NCBI GenBank assembly: GCA_036852015.1
Contig: JAANDG010000340.1
Span: forward strand, 62,001 to 126,000
Source of the DNA: Pelodera strongyloides
Taxonomy: Eukaryota > Nematoda > Chromadorea > Rhabditida > Rhabditidae
Direction: 5' to 3'
DNA length: 64,000 nt
Shown here piece by piece: positions 30,887 to 41,901 of this stretch. A model generated the notes under the pieces. That model saw only the letters and a program-made list of their open reading frames with translations, had not been told where the DNA came from and did no database searches. Within the stretch, counting starts at the first letter, position 1, and the number at the start of each line of letters is the position of its first letter. The translations under genes and the position numbers were made by a program.

Positions 30887-33800
30887 TCGAACGGAACCAC
30901 GAAACAATTGATAAACGTGTAACTTTTGAACAAAACACAGTAGTGGACACACCAAACAGACCAACTGACAACGGGTACGAGCATCGCCGCCTTAATAGGG
31001 ATGTCTCGGTTAGGCAAAACTACAACCAAACCAACGTCACAGGCGTCCGTCGAAGGGGCCTGCTGACAGGAGGCGAGGACCAACTGTGGGAGAGCAGGTT
31101 TATCTCTCTGCAAAACAGCCAGTCCGAAGCTATGGCGAAGATGGCCGAAGGCCTGGCAGCAATGGCTGTACCAGAGCCCAAGATTTTCAGTGGCGATGAC
31201 GAGCGAGAATTGAGGGCTTTTCAGTCGCAGTTTACGCTGAAGTACGGAATGCTCGGCGACGAGCAACAGAAAGCTGCGTTGACAACCAAACTATCTGGCA
31301 GGGCAATGGAAATTTTCAAGTCCCTGTCGAGTACCGATCTGGATGGAGGAATCCAAGAGGTCTTCGACGCCATGTCACGGGTCATGACCGGAAGATCGGC
31401 AGCGTCAGCGTTCTTGGAGTTACGAAATTTCAAGAAGGAACCGGGAGAGTCGTTTACTAATATGTGTTCAAGACTGGAGAAACTTACCAGCCAGGCACAT
31501 CCGACATTGCCAGGAGCACATTTGCGATCAGTGCGTTGCAAACACTTACTAGAGGTTGTGACACAGTGGAGTGAATTCCCGACCCTAGTCAAGCTCTGCA
31601 ATGGAACGGACTACGACATCCTGAAAAAAGAGGTTCTGGAGCGCACGCAGATCAGGGAGCAGCTGAGGAGACCACAACTGAGCAAGCCAGCAGCCCGACA
31701 ACCGTGGAAACCCGAGCCCAAAGCGATGGAGGACAGGAACCTGCAGCAAAGACCGACAATGCTGAACAGAGGGACCGGATCCACCATCACGAAGTGCACG
31801 AAATGCTTCAAGCCGGGACACACCGCGGAGACATGTCGAACAGGGCCAAGAAGGCCACCGACCAGCAATGCAGCACAAACGAAAGGAAGAAGAAAAGCGA
31901 GCGACAACCTGGATACGTTTTTGGAGTCAGACGCAATACAAGTATGCGCACTGAACGAGGCCGACCCCGACGGCTACATCGGCAAGAGGACGCAAGCTAT
32001 GGTGAACCTTGCAGGAAGAATGATGGAGACTCTCATCGATAGTGGCTCGCAAGTGAGCATCATTACGACCGGCGCCATCAAGAAACTGCACAGGGAAGGA
32101 GCCAACCTCAGGAAGGATTGTCAGTGGTATGGTGTCGAGGACACGAACCTACCACAAATTCTCACCGCGTCACGACAGCCAATTAACTTCGAGGGACGAG
32201 CAGAGATTCCTATCGTCATGGACAAGAAGTCTACACTTGCAAAATTTCTAGTATTGAGACAGAAGGAACCGATGGTGCTGATTGGGACCAACGTCTTCCC
32301 GCAGCTGAACCTGGAACTACGCCAAAGGAGAGTTCGAGCCGAGTCCGTGGATGCCAGAGTGGCGATGAGGACGTACGTTCCTCCAAAGAGTACGATCGCG
32401 ATCCCACTGAAGCTTCCAGACAATGTCGACGCCAACGAGGTCACATTGATTAGCGCTCATGCAGGCATCTCAGACGCGATTTGTGGAGTGAATGATGCGA
32501 CCGTGACTTGGGTGACTCTTCGTAACGAAGTGGACGAAGCCACCGTTCTACATGAAGGACAGACAATTGGAAAATGGGACACGGAGTCTGCGTACACCGT
32601 CGGACTGGAAGAAGTTCTTCGCCAGTGGAAGAATCGGAACAACGACACCGTCATATGCGCAGCTACAGTGCAAGACAGTAGAACAAGTACTCTGCTGGAA
32701 GTGCTGACAGAAGCATCTTCACAACCCTTGCCCGAAGCACTCGAGACACTTGTGAGACGGTGCCAGGACGTTTTCGCAGTGAAGGATGAAGAGCTAGGAC
32801 GAACAAACCTTGTGGAGCATCGCATCATCACGACCGAGCACCCACCGATTCGTCAGAAACAAAGGCCCATACCCGTCGGACTTCGTCCTCAAGTGAAACA
32901 GATGCTTGAGGAGATGGAGAGGAATGGAGTGATTGCCCCAAGCAACTCTCCCTGGGCGTCCCCTGTCGTATTACAGAGGAAAAAGGACGGAAACATCAGA
33001 TTGTGCATCGACTATCGAAGATTGAATCAGATTTGCGTTCAAGATGCACATCCGCTTCCCAATATTGATCTACAGATCCAAAGCTTGGGTGAGACCAAAG
33101 TATTCTCCACGTTGGACCTAGTAAGCGGATACTGGCAAGTTCCGCTGGAAGCAGAGTCGCAGGAAAAGTCCGCGTTCGTTGTACTGGACAAGCTGTACGA
33201 ATTCCGGGTTCTCCCATTCGGACTTGCCACATCCCCAGCGTGCTTTCAACGACTGATGAGCAACATCCTGGGAGATCTGATCGGAAGCTCTGTTTTTGTC
33301 TATCTAGATGATATTTTGGTTGCTACACGAACGGAAGAAGAGCATTTGTTAGTACTGGCCGAGGTGTTCGACCGCTTCAGAGCTCATGACTTGCGGTTCA
33401 AGGCAAAGAAGTGTGCCTTTATGGTACCGGAGTTGTCGTACCTTGGACACAAACTCACTCAAGAAGGACTTCGCCCAGAAGCCGACAAAGTAGCCGCTAT
33501 CAGGGACTACCCAAGACCAGAAAAGCGAGAAGAAGTGATGTCTTTTCTCGGGCTTTGCGGTTACTACCGGAAGTTCGTCGCTGGATACGCCGCCATCGCA
33601 GCCCCCCTGCACGCCATGACCAGCAAAGCGCTCAGGTGGAACTGGACCGAAGCAGCCCAGAAGGCCTTTGACGAGTTGAAGAAACGACTGACGGAGACAC
33701 CCATTCTCACACAACCAAGATTTGACTTGGCGAGGACTGGCGAGCGACCGTTTATCATCTTCACCGACGCTTCGGGAAAAGGACTTGGGGCCGTGCTGAC

Positions 33801-35502
33801 GCAGAAAGACGAATTTGGAAATTTGAAGCCGATTTACTTCGCATCAAAAGGATTATCAAAAGCGGAGAAAAACTACCACGTCACCGACGCTGAGGCTCTA
33901 GCCGTGGTTTTCGCATTGAGGAAGTTTCGACAGTTCATTTACGGGTTTCCAACAGTAGTGCGAACTGATCATCAACCATTGACAAGCTTGTTCACGAGAA
34001 CAAGTGTCTCGCCACGAGTTCTCAGATGGTCATTGGAAGTCCAAGATTTCAACGTGAAGATCGAATACATTAAGGGAAAAGTGAATCTGATCGCCGATGC
34101 CCTCAGCAGAGGAGGAGCCGTTCCCGACGAGGTGGACGTCCCTTTGGAAACGACTCATGTGATCTGCACAGTGCAGACAGAACCGACGTGGCTAGCCGAA
34201 CTTCAGGAGGAGGAACCATTCCGATCCGTGCTAACGCACATCCGAGCGAACAACAGCATAGCGGAAGTTCGCATTGCGGGCAAGACGGAACCGTTGCGAG
34301 TAGCAGATTTCGTCATCGACGAGGGACATCTATGCATTCTCCTGGACAGTGGAGAGGCAAGGAAAGTCGTTCCGACGGCGAGAAGAAGAAGTTTAGTGGA
34401 TCAACTGCACAGTGGTGTGCGAGCTGGCCACTTCTCTACGAACAAGATTGTCAGGATTCTGGAGAAGGAGTTCTACTGGCCCACAATGCGTATGGATGTG
34501 GACAAGTGGTTACGAGAGTGTCAAAAGTGTGTAACAGCAAACTCGAAGACTTCACTGACACCACCACTGCAACCGGTTATAACTGATCGACCGTTTCAAT
34601 TGGTAGAGATTGACCTCATCGATATGGGACGAACGTCCGAAGGAAACCGATACTGTCTCAGTATCCTGGACCACTTCACCAAGTTTGCAGCAGCAATTCC
34701 GATCCCTACGAAGGAAGCCGACGTTGTTGCTAGAGCGCTGGTTGGATGGATGACGAACACAGGACATGTTCCGGAAACGATCCACTCAGATCTTGGAAGA
34801 GAGTTCGAAAATGCCACTCTTCAATATGCTGAGAAGCTCCTGGGTACAACCCACAGCTGGACAAAAGGATACGATTCACGAGGAAACGGAGGAGTGGAAC
34901 GACTTAACCGAACCCTGGAGTTGATCTTGAAGAAAACTGTTCAAAATCCGGTGGAATGGGACAAACAGCTATGGTTCGCGGTGTGGGCGTACAACAGTGT
35001 GCCACACAGTACAACAAAAGAGTCGCCATACTTCTTGCTGTACGGACGCGATCCTCGGTTTGTGTGGCAAGGACTTCCCTCGGAAGAACAAGGACTTCAT
35101 CGAGTGGATATCGACGAATACAAGACGGAACTGGTGGCGAACCTTCAAATGTCCTGGGAAGCGGCACATCGCGAAATGAAGAAGAATGCACTTGCGATGA
35201 AGAAGAACTACGACGAGAATAGGGCCGTTCACCCAACCAAGCTGTCAAAAGCTGGCGACCGCGTATTACTCAAGGTGCCAGCTGAAAAGACGAGCAGCCG
35301 CCATCCGAAACTTGTCAACGACCGGAGAGGACCATTTCGAGTTAAGGAAACGTCCGAGAGCTCGGCTCGAATCGCCAATATCTTCGACAATACAGAAGAA
35401 CTCACCGTACCGATGGACGCACTAAAGCTCGTTCCTGTGGAAATGCCGGACCAACCTTGCGCGACAAAACACAAACGTGGTCGGCAAGGCAAAAGGAATT
35501 AG
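30715..35502 (+). CDS. gag-pol: Gypsy-B Gag-Pol polyprotein, uninterrupted
   Basis: About 1595 codons without a stop. Order: basic leader, capsid (about residues 155-330), zinc knuckle CTKCFKPGHTAETC (about 362), protease with LIDSGSQVSIIT (about 440), RT with VYLDDILVATR (about 865), RNase H with FTDASGKGLGAVLTQ (about 1015), HHCC zinc finger (HSGVRAGHF to CQKC, about 1235), integrase core with LIDMG, HSDLGREFENA and the GVERLNRTLE glutamate, and a chromatin-tether-like basic end. The frame has no ATG near its start, so expression by frameshifting or splicing from the upstream ORF is likely. Active-site motifs are all present. Confidence 0.93.
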   Translation: MHEFTLTTIPGIGATTPQPRVASGGEEPDEWPARSLPTGLPGESSSDDRQNLQNRRVVERNHETIDKRVTFEQNTVVDTPNRPTDNGYEHRRLNRDVSVRQNYNQTNVTGVRRRGLLTGGEDQLWESRFISLQNSQSEAMAKMAEGLAAMAVPEPKIFSGDDERELRAFQSQFTLKYGMLGDEQQKAALTTKLSGRAMEIFKSLSSTDLDGGIQEVFDAMSRVMTGRSAASAFLELRNFKKEPGESFTNMCSRLEKLTSQAHPTLPGAHLRSVRCKHLLEVVTQWSEFPTLVKLCNGTDYDILKKEVLERTQIREQLRRPQLSKPAARQPWKPEPKAMEDRNLQQRPTMLNRGTGSTITKCTKCFKPGHTAETCRTGPRRPPTSNAAQTKGRRKASDNLDTFLESDAIQVCALNEADPDGYIGKRTQAMVNLAGRMMETLIDSGSQVSIITTGAIKKLHREGANLRKDCQWYGVEDTNLPQILTASRQPINFEGRAEIPIVMDKKSTLAKFLVLRQKEPMVLIGTNVFPQLNLELRQRRVRAESVDARVAMRTYVPPKSTIAIPLKLPDNVDANEVTLISAHAGISDAICGVNDATVTWVTLRNEVDEATVLHEGQTIGKWDTESAYTVGLEEVLRQWKNRNNDTVICAATVQDSRTSTLLEVLTEASSQPLPEALETLVRRCQDVFAVKDEELGRTNLVEHRIITTEHPPIRQKQRPIPVGLRPQVKQMLEEMERNGVIAPSNSPWASPVVLQRKKDGNIRLCIDYRRLNQICVQDAHPLPNIDLQIQSLGETKVFSTLDLVSGYWQVPLEAESQEKSAFVVLDKLYEFRVLPFGLATSPACFQRLMSNILGDLIGSSVFVYLDDILVATRTEEEHLLVLAEVFDRFRAHDLRFKAKKCAFMVPELSYLGHKLTQEGLRPEADKVAAIRDYPRPEKREEVMSFLGLCGYYRKFVAGYAAIAAPLHAMTSKALRWNWTEAAQKAFDELKKRLTETPILTQPRFDLARTGERPFIIFTDASGKGLGAVLTQKDEFGNLKPIYFASKGLSKAEKNYHVTDAEALAVVFALRKFRQFIYGFPTVVRTDHQPLTSLFTRTSVSPRVLRWSLEVQDFNVKIEYIKGKVNLIADALSRGGAVPDEVDVPLETTHVICTVQTEPTWLAELQEEEPFRSVLTHIRANNSIAEVRIAGKTEPLRVADFVIDEGHLCILLDSGEARKVVPTARRRSLVDQLHSGVRAGHFSTNKIVRILEKEFYWPTMRMDVDKWLRECQKCVTANSKTSLTPPLQPVITDRPFQLVEIDLIDMGRTSEGNRYCLSILDHFTKFAAAIPIPTKEADVVARALVGWMTNTGHVPETIHSDLGREFENATLQYAEKLLGTTHSWTKGYDSRGNGGVERLNRTLELILKKTVQNPVEWDKQLWFAVWAYNSVPHSTTKESPYFLLYGRDPRFVWQGLPSEEQGLHRVDIDEYKTELVANLQMSWEAAHREMKKNALAMKKNYDENRAVHPTKLSKAGDRVLLKVPAEKTSSRHPKLVNDRRGPFRVKETSESSARIANIFDNTEELTVPMDALKLVPVEMPDQPCATKHKRGRQGKRN

Positions 35503-35570
35503 CGATAGGAATGAAGGTATAATGTATAAATATGTATATAACTTTTTCTTATACTGTTTATTTTTAGGAA

Positions 35571-36099
35571 CCCGGCCGCGAAGACGATTACGGTGGATGC
35601 AGACTGTCCCCTGGACCCCTCTTTTGTGTGTCACGATGCTCGTTGTGTGATCCCCAGACTGGAATCCGTTTCGTCGTTGCTCGGTCTCTCACGCTACCAC
35701 GCAATCAAGAAAGCCCATGGACAGTCGGACGCGTACACAAGCTTCTTGAAGATGAGTACCGTTCCCGTTGAACTTGCTGAGGGGAACCTTATCTCCGCCA
35801 TAAGCTCCATTTGCCATTGTGTGCACTTTGTTCAATATTTCCAAGTTGTGCTCTCTTATTCTGCCACACACTCGGGTATCCAAGTTACTCTCCCGCCTCT
35901 TTCTTTCTATACTAATTTCAGTTCTCTTTTCACTTCCGTTATCAATAATTGGGCTCTTAAAATTAATGTACCCAAACCGCCGCCTCAGCCAATGCAACTA
36001 TCTGCCGACGAAGCCAAACAATACCTGAGTGGAAGAAGCAACAGGAGAGTGGAGGACCCCACATCCAAGGTCGAGATGCTCGGATGCAGAGCCCGATAA
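35571..36099 (+). CDS. Gypsy-B third ORF, unknown
   Basis: Downstream of pol, a TTTATTTTTAG acceptor at 35568 is followed by two overlapping open frames. One (from 35596, ATG; to 36099) gives 168 residues without recognisable domains; the other runs from the acceptor to about 35771 and is Cys-rich (GGCR, CVSRCSLC). Splicing from the leader could express either. An accessory or degraded envelope role cannot be shown. Confidence 0.4.
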
Positions 36100-36195
36100 G
36101 ACGCCAGCCATTTGCCAACCGCCGTAACGACCGTGCGCACCCTTACACAAAATAGTGGCACGAGTCCGGGACGGACTCTTCAGAGGAGGAGGGCA

Positions 36196-36986
36196 AGTAA
36201 AGGAGGCCGCCAAGGCTCCTTTCTAAAATGCAGAGGTTGTAGTGCGTCTTGGGGCGTGTTTATTGGCGTACGGTAATGGTACACTATTTGTTCTTAATTT
36301 TTTCGTATTTTCCCGTTTTTTTTTTGAGTTGTTGTTGTGAGCTGTCGCTTGTTGCTGTCTATTTTGCTATCACTCACTATATTCGTTATTCATTCCGCTG
36401 ATTATTAGTTTATATTCAATTGCTGTATTTCTGCTTTGTTACTTGTTCTGTTAACGGTTTAGTTACCGAACCGTCAGTTTGGTATAGTTTCATTCTTGTT
36501 GTGTGTTGTCCAATTTGTTTAGTTGAACTTGTCATCGTTATATTTTCGGACGGTTCAATAACTAAACTATCGATTTATTGTTGTTACTTTGTGAGACCTG
36601 GGTGTCGCTTGTATGACCAGTTGAACGCGGTTGAAATCACCGGTTCTCTGATCAAGCTTCACGCCAACTTAAAAGGGATCACTGTTATTGCTTAATTGTT
36701 GTTGTTCATATTCACGTTATATATTTTGTCACTTCGCGGATCCTGGGTATCACTTCGACGTAAACCACACGAGGTTGAAATCACCTGTGTTGTTTAACGT
36801 GGTACGCCAACTTAAAGGATCCCGTTGCGTTTATTTTGGAGAATAACACTGCCAAGTGGATATTGATATCAGTTTATCATCGTTGGACAATTGAAATAAA
36901 TCCCTTGGTGAAATCGATCATGTTTCTTGATAGTGTATTGAAGTCACCCATGTTCAATGGTACCGATTCGCTTGCCGTCCGTAACT
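36196..36986 (+). repeat. Gypsy-B 3' LTR (791 bp)
   Basis: Nearly identical to 29174-29969; differences include a T run at about 36315 and a missing TTTA near 36733. Confidence 0.93.
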
Positions 36987-37289
36987 ATCAAATCTGGCAA
37001 TTTGCCAGCTAATAAGAAATATCATGATAAGTTCGAAAATAAAATCAGCAGTTTTGCCTTGCTCCACTCATCTCGGTGATTTCTTTCTGAGTTTATTTTT
37101 TATAACATGGTATTTTTGCTGTATTTTTCTTTATAACTTCCAGCATGTATTATTAGTCGAATACCTAGGTAAAATTTGCCGTTTAAGCGTGGATGCTTAT
37201 GTACACAGGCACCCGAGTTATCCCCGCCAGTTGCCAATTTTTATGCCATTGGCCGCGTGAGGTGTGCATGTAAGTAGTGCACTTGTCAC
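36987..37289. other. Intergenic stretch, no supported gene
   Basis: AT-rich; nothing recognised beyond the Gypsy-B target flank. Confidence 0.5.
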
Positions 37290-37437
37290 TTAAAGGGCAC
37301 GCTCACGAGAAAAATACAATTTTCATAATATTCCAGTTCTCCATACGAGTTTACACATGGTAACGTCGTTGTGTAGATATAGCTGTTAGGTACTGCAATA
37401 ATAATGTCCCGACATCCATACTATCATACAACGTGAA

Positions 37438-37620
37438 ACTTCGCGCCATCGCCGCGCAACATTGGCGCCATCGCCGCGCGTAAAAAGAGGCTCCGCCACA
37501 GCGGGGCGGCGGATCCACTTTGCGCCACAGGTGCGCGGCGATTCCGTCTGTGGTCCGCGGCGATGGCGCGGGGGTTGCGCGGCGATGGCGCGAGGGTTGC
37601 GCGGCGATTGCGCGAAATGG
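37438..37620. repeat. GC-rich palindromic island
   Basis: GCGCCATCGCCGCGCAAC occurs twice directly and then inverted (GTTGCGCGGCGATGGCGC) at least twice. Related GC-rich words recur at about 41080-41215. It stands out from AT-rich surroundings. Confidence 0.7.
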
Positions 37621-38500
37621 GCGTAAACCGAGCATACCGTGCCCCGTACTACCTACCACCTTACCAATCCGACTACTGTACAATACATAACAACAAAACG
37701 ACAACAACAAAAACATATTTATTCAGAGCACAATATAAACAAAACTGGAAAAACTTACAATTAAATACAGCGAAAAAAATCAACGAATAAAAATCGTTAC
37801 GATCATTAAATTATGGTTGTAAGATATTAAATAATGCACAAATTGAAAATACAGTTGTCAAAGCGATAAACAAATAGAAAATGGCAAAAAGACTATTAAA
37901 GGGATGGGTTCACGAGAAAATCACCTTGTTTTTATACTTTAGTTTGATTGTACACAGGTAAACTTAAACAAAGAGCATACAAAATGTTTCTTGAATTATT
38001 CCCTAGGGATGATATTAGGTAAAAAAGGTGGGTATTGATCGCTTTTCCGCAAAAGTACCAACAAGATAAACTAAAGGGAAGTTAAGAGATATGGCTGAAA
38101 CACACTGTTTTTCACTGTTTTCGGCAAAGTAAACGATGCAAACTCCTGTATATTTTGCCCAAAACAATATGTTGTTGCAAGGCCGAATGTTGCAAGACTT
38201 TAAATTAAGAAACGAAACTGACAATAGAAGAAATAAAAGTACATTATAGAATTAGTCATTAGTCCAAACGTTAAAGTGGAATACCGGCCGGTTTTTGAAA
38301 CGCAGCATGGACAACCGGATTATTACACATTTAACTCGATTTTTATTCTAATTTACGCTCCTTTGCATAAGCTGCATAAGAACGATGGTGTACTCGATTC
38401 AAAAACCGTCCGAAATTTCGCTTTAATAGGCAGCAAATAATGAGTAAACTCCAAATATAAAATACACAAATGTATAAGTATAATGCCCCAACCGAATGGT
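37621..38500. other. AT-rich stretch with one MITE arm
   Basis: TTAAAGGGATGGGTTCACGAG at 37896 and about 330 bp after it match the left arm of the MITE at 45542. No gene seen. Confidence 0.6.
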
Positions 38501-38958
38501 TTAAAGGGAGAGGCCCATGAGAAAAAAGTTGTTCTCACTTTGTTTGTACAGTGTGTCCGGAATTTCAGAAATATTACTGTGAAAACCGCATTGCTTTAAG
38601 CCTCGAACTCGCAGAGGTATTCACCGGCAAACGGTTCGGCCAGGTACCGTAGTCATCAACGTCAAAATTCGTTTCTACTGTTTATGTCCGTTCATTTGCA
38701 TTCTTTCTCTATATAGTAATGGTCAAACGAATAAAGACCATTCCTACGATTACAAAGAGGCGTTTCCAATACAGTAATACCCCAAAAGCGCAAAAATTGA
38801 TTCCGACTACGGTACCTGGCCGAACTGTTTGCCGGGGAACAACTCTGCGAGTTCTAGGCGTAAAGAAATGCGGTTTTCGCCGTAATATTTCTGAAATATT
38901 GGACATTCTTTACAAATAAATTGAGGAAAATTTTTTTCTCGTGGGCCCCTCCCTTTAA
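38501..38958. mobile_element. Complete TTAA-type foldback MITE
   Basis: TTAAAGGGAGAGGCCCATGAG to CTCGTGGGCCCCTCCCTTTAA with inverted arms including GGTTCGGCCAGGTACCGTAG. Same family as 23147-23973 and 56634-57078. Confidence 0.85.
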
Positions 38959-38994
38959 GATCGAGTGGTGATGGTTCCAATTGACATTTCTTAG

Positions 38995-40458
38995 TTCAAA
39001 AAGGGCCCATTGGAGATGCAGAAAATTGTTCCACCGACTGCGTAGTGTGTGAAGGATTCACCTGAAAACATAACAAACTTGATTCGAAAATGAAACGGTG
39101 AATTAGTAGTATTGCACATACCATAGGAGGAGCAAACGTAATCTTGAAATCGTATTTTTTAAATAAGAAAAATAAGAGAAGAAACTCACAGGCATTGTAG
39201 GATAAGTGACCCTATTCTTGAACTGTAAATTACAGCGCGAGTGTTCCTCGGAAGACACAGTGAGCGTGACACAGTAACCTGAAGAGCGATAAATAATAGT
39301 CGTGAAACGAAACACAAACTGAAAGACTGAACAGGACTTGGTGTGGACCCACCCTGTGGAGTGCTCGACCCTAAGGAGGCTGTGCTCGTCGCCGTCTCTT
39401 GCGATGCCTTCGCCTACGGACAGGAAGACACCAACAACGACCGTATCACCATTGAGTGGACCAACACCCCCGGTGGTGCCGCCAAGCAGTTCCGCCGTGA
39501 ATGGTTCCAGGGAGACGGAATGGTCCGCAGAAAGAACCTGCCAACCCATAAACAAACGTTCGAGCACACAAATAAAAAAAAACAGGACATCACTCTGCCT
39601 ATAAATTTAAATTAGGAAAAGATATGACCAATAAGAAAAGTAACATACACATAAGCGTTTAAGAAGCAACAAACATCCGATCCCGACCCGGAGTAGCGAG
39701 CACCAGACAAGACAACGTCAACAAGTGCACGGCGTGGCAAGATCTGAAAGCAGTATTCATGTTTTGAGCATACAAATACGCAACAACTGTAAAAAGTAAC
39801 AAAATTAGCAAAACCGAACCTCTTAAAATACACTGTAATCTTCCACGTCTATGCTTCCAAGAGTACGCACGGTCCACCCAGCTGGCTACTCCTCAATACT
39901 GACTTTCAGCGCGTGTGCAAACTGTAAAAATAATTTTATAGTCTATAGAACAACAACAAAGTGCATCAGCGCCACTGCTACTCTCAAATGTATACTTCTT
40001 TTACTCGAGTAATATAAGAATACTGACGATTTAAAGGGGCAGTTCATTCCGGCTAACCCCTATTTTTAAGAATGATCCTCCGTCCGGAATAGCGTAGAAC
40101 GCAATTTACCACACCTGAAGTTATGCAAAAAGATCCACTTGTCACACCCATATGCAATGGATAGGCAATCATTGACCAATTTTCTGCACAGTACACCAAT
40201 TCGGTAATAACGCAGTACAACAAAGGGTGAGGAGCATGACCCTGTAAGGGACTTCAAAGAAAAGGAAACATGTTGTATTTACATTATTCCGAAGTAAAAT
40301 GGACTTCGCATCTCGACCAATCATGTAAATATAGCCAAATTAAAGAAAACATACCGGTTGTCGTAGCATTTCGAAGAATTCAGCAAACACGGAGGCACTG
40401 GATTTATCGAGTCGCGCCGACACATTCCCTCCATTGGTGCGATTCATTGCCTTCTCGC
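38995..40458 (-). CDS. Unrecognised multi-exon gene fragment
   Basis: Candidate exons: 40458-40355, 39743-39704, 39278-39190, a 21-nt microexon 39142-39122, and 39061-38995 ending in TGA. Each has AG acceptor and GT donor sites; phases agree across all five. The reading contains [28 protein letters not shown] and a Ser/Thr/Pro-rich end ([17 protein letters not shown]). I do not recognise the family. No start exon was found; a - strand open segment at 39877-39659 with a hydrophobic signal-anchor-like stretch is an alternative reading. An MSP fragment lies antisense in the intron between exons two and three. Confidence 0.4.
39335..39543 (+). pseudogene. msp: Major sperm protein (MSP) 3' exon, damaged C-terminus
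   Basis: After a CTGAACAG acceptor the reading gives [17 protein letters not shown] and on through [19 protein letters not shown], unmistakably the second half of the nematode MSP, the cytoskeletal and signalling protein of amoeboid sperm. The family's last codons (IEYNP and stop) are altered: about 10 bases are missing after the NLP codons, so the usual stop falls out of frame and the frame runs on to 39615. No first exon (about 60 residues) was found upstream. It is probably a fragment or recent pseudogene. It lies antisense to the unknown gene. Confidence 0.88.
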
Positions 40459-41341
40459 CTAATAATAAGAGGAATAAAAATATTAAAACTTGAGAACAAG
40501 ATCACAAGACAAATGCATGTGATAAAATAAAAGAACTCACGTTCAATAATTCATCCCTCGTTTTTAATATAGTCAAAGAGTTAGCCTTGAACTGGACTCG
40601 TAAACGTCAAAAAGACAATCACACACGTCAATCGCAACTTGAAAATCTGAAAAACAAAGGAAACACAAGAAACATCATTAAGACGTTCAAAGGACAACAT
40701 ATTTTGCTAACAAATACACACAGCAACAAACTGATATCTTCACTGAATGGAACTTATGTCTTTTTTTTCTAAAATAGCACAAATCCTAACAATACATATT
40801 TTCTTGGTATGACAGGGATATAAACATAATTGGTTTGGACATTTACCTACTCAATGTGCTAAAACAAACGGTGCTCTAACTTTTAAATGACGGGTTAAAG
40901 AATAATATAACAACAATTCAATAACAAATATCTTTTTTTCAGAAACAATAAAAAAAAGGAAAAAAAAATTCACGAAAACTTCGCAAACTTTGTGTATAAT
41001 TACGGTGTGTGGTGCAGTGTTGGGTGTGGTGTTGACTTTCTGCTACGGTACTTTCCGTGCATTTTAATAACTAACATCTGGCGGCCCCACGGCGCACCTG
41101 GGGCGCACCAGCCGCGGATCAGTTTTCGGGATTGTGACTATTTGCGCCGCGATACCGCCGTGTGACCGCCGCGCAACATTTTTGCGCCACAGGCGCGCCG
41201 CGCAGCCGCGGAGTTTCCCCAGTGTACATTACCGCTAAACAGACAAGTTAATCAGAGTGCATGCGAATTTGATTCTCGGTTATAATTCTACCGAAATAGT
41301 TTTTTTTGCATATAACCAAATGCTTACATGCAGCTTCCTCC
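39616..41341. other. Mostly non-coding, MITE arms and GC-rich repeat
   Basis: Outside the candidate - strand exons it holds a MITE end at 40032 (TTAAAGGGGCAGTTCATTCC), AT-rich DNA, and at 41080-41215 a GC-rich stretch with GCCGCGCAACATT and TGCGCCACAGGCGCG, words shared with 37438-37620. 41222-41341 resembles internal sequence of the MITE at 60434. Confidence 0.55.
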
Positions 41342-41756
41342 TTAAAGGAGGAGGCTCACGAGAATGAAGTGCGCAAATGGTTTCCTTTTATCGAAAGATT
41401 ATGGTATTAAATTCCGAAACACATGCTTTACAAAGAAACAGATTTTAATTGGAAGGAGTAAATCAGTATAAAACTATGAATTCTATAAAAATTTTGGATC
41501 GTAGTAAATAGTTGATTTCCATAGTGGGCATGCAAATTTTGTGCTGGCTTGCAAAATGACTTGTAAATTTGCCAGTATGGAAATCAACTATTTACTACGA
41601 TCCAAAATGTTTATGGAATTCATAGTTTTATATTGATTTACTTCTTTCAATTAAAAGCCTTTGCTTTGTAAAGCACGACTTTCGGAATTTATTACCATCA
41701 TCTTTCGATAAAAGCAACTATTTGAGCACTTCATTCTCGTGAGCTTCCTCCTTTAA
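41342..41756. mobile_element. Complete TTAA-type foldback MITE
   Basis: TTAAAGGAGGAGGCTCACGAG to CTCGTGAGCTTCCTCCTTTAA; the arms meet around CTATTTACTACGATCCAAAA. Same family as 55142-55524. Confidence 0.88.
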
Positions 41757-41901
41757 AGGGTCAGGCCCATTTCAAATGACCCCTATTTCTGATGATTCCA
41801 TCTGATTCTCCATGTCCAATATAGTAGGATGCAATATTTTTCTAATTTTCAAGCTCAAAATTCACACACTATTCAGCAATTTACCGTGGGCAGTCATACC
41901 C

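Larger units (their letters stand above)
29174..36986 (+). mobile_element. Gypsy-B: Ty3/Gypsy LTR retrotransposon with intact Gag-Pol frame
   Basis: LTRs at 29174-29969 and 36196-36986 begin AGTAAAGG and end GTAACT; TSD ATCA is at 29170-29173 and 36987-36990. The primer-binding site TGGGGGCCGAATCACC follows the 5' LTR directly (29970); a purine tract CAGAGGAGGAGGGCA precedes the 3' LTR. The LTRs differ mainly by two small indels, so the insertion is young. AGT...ACT ends and a 4-bp target fit gypsy-type elements. Confidence 0.95.

Noticed and set aside
39659..39877. - strand frame with a signal-anchor-like hydrophobic stretch
   Set aside because: It conflicts with the better-phased exon chain 40458-38995 and has no homology that I recognise; kept only as an alternative.
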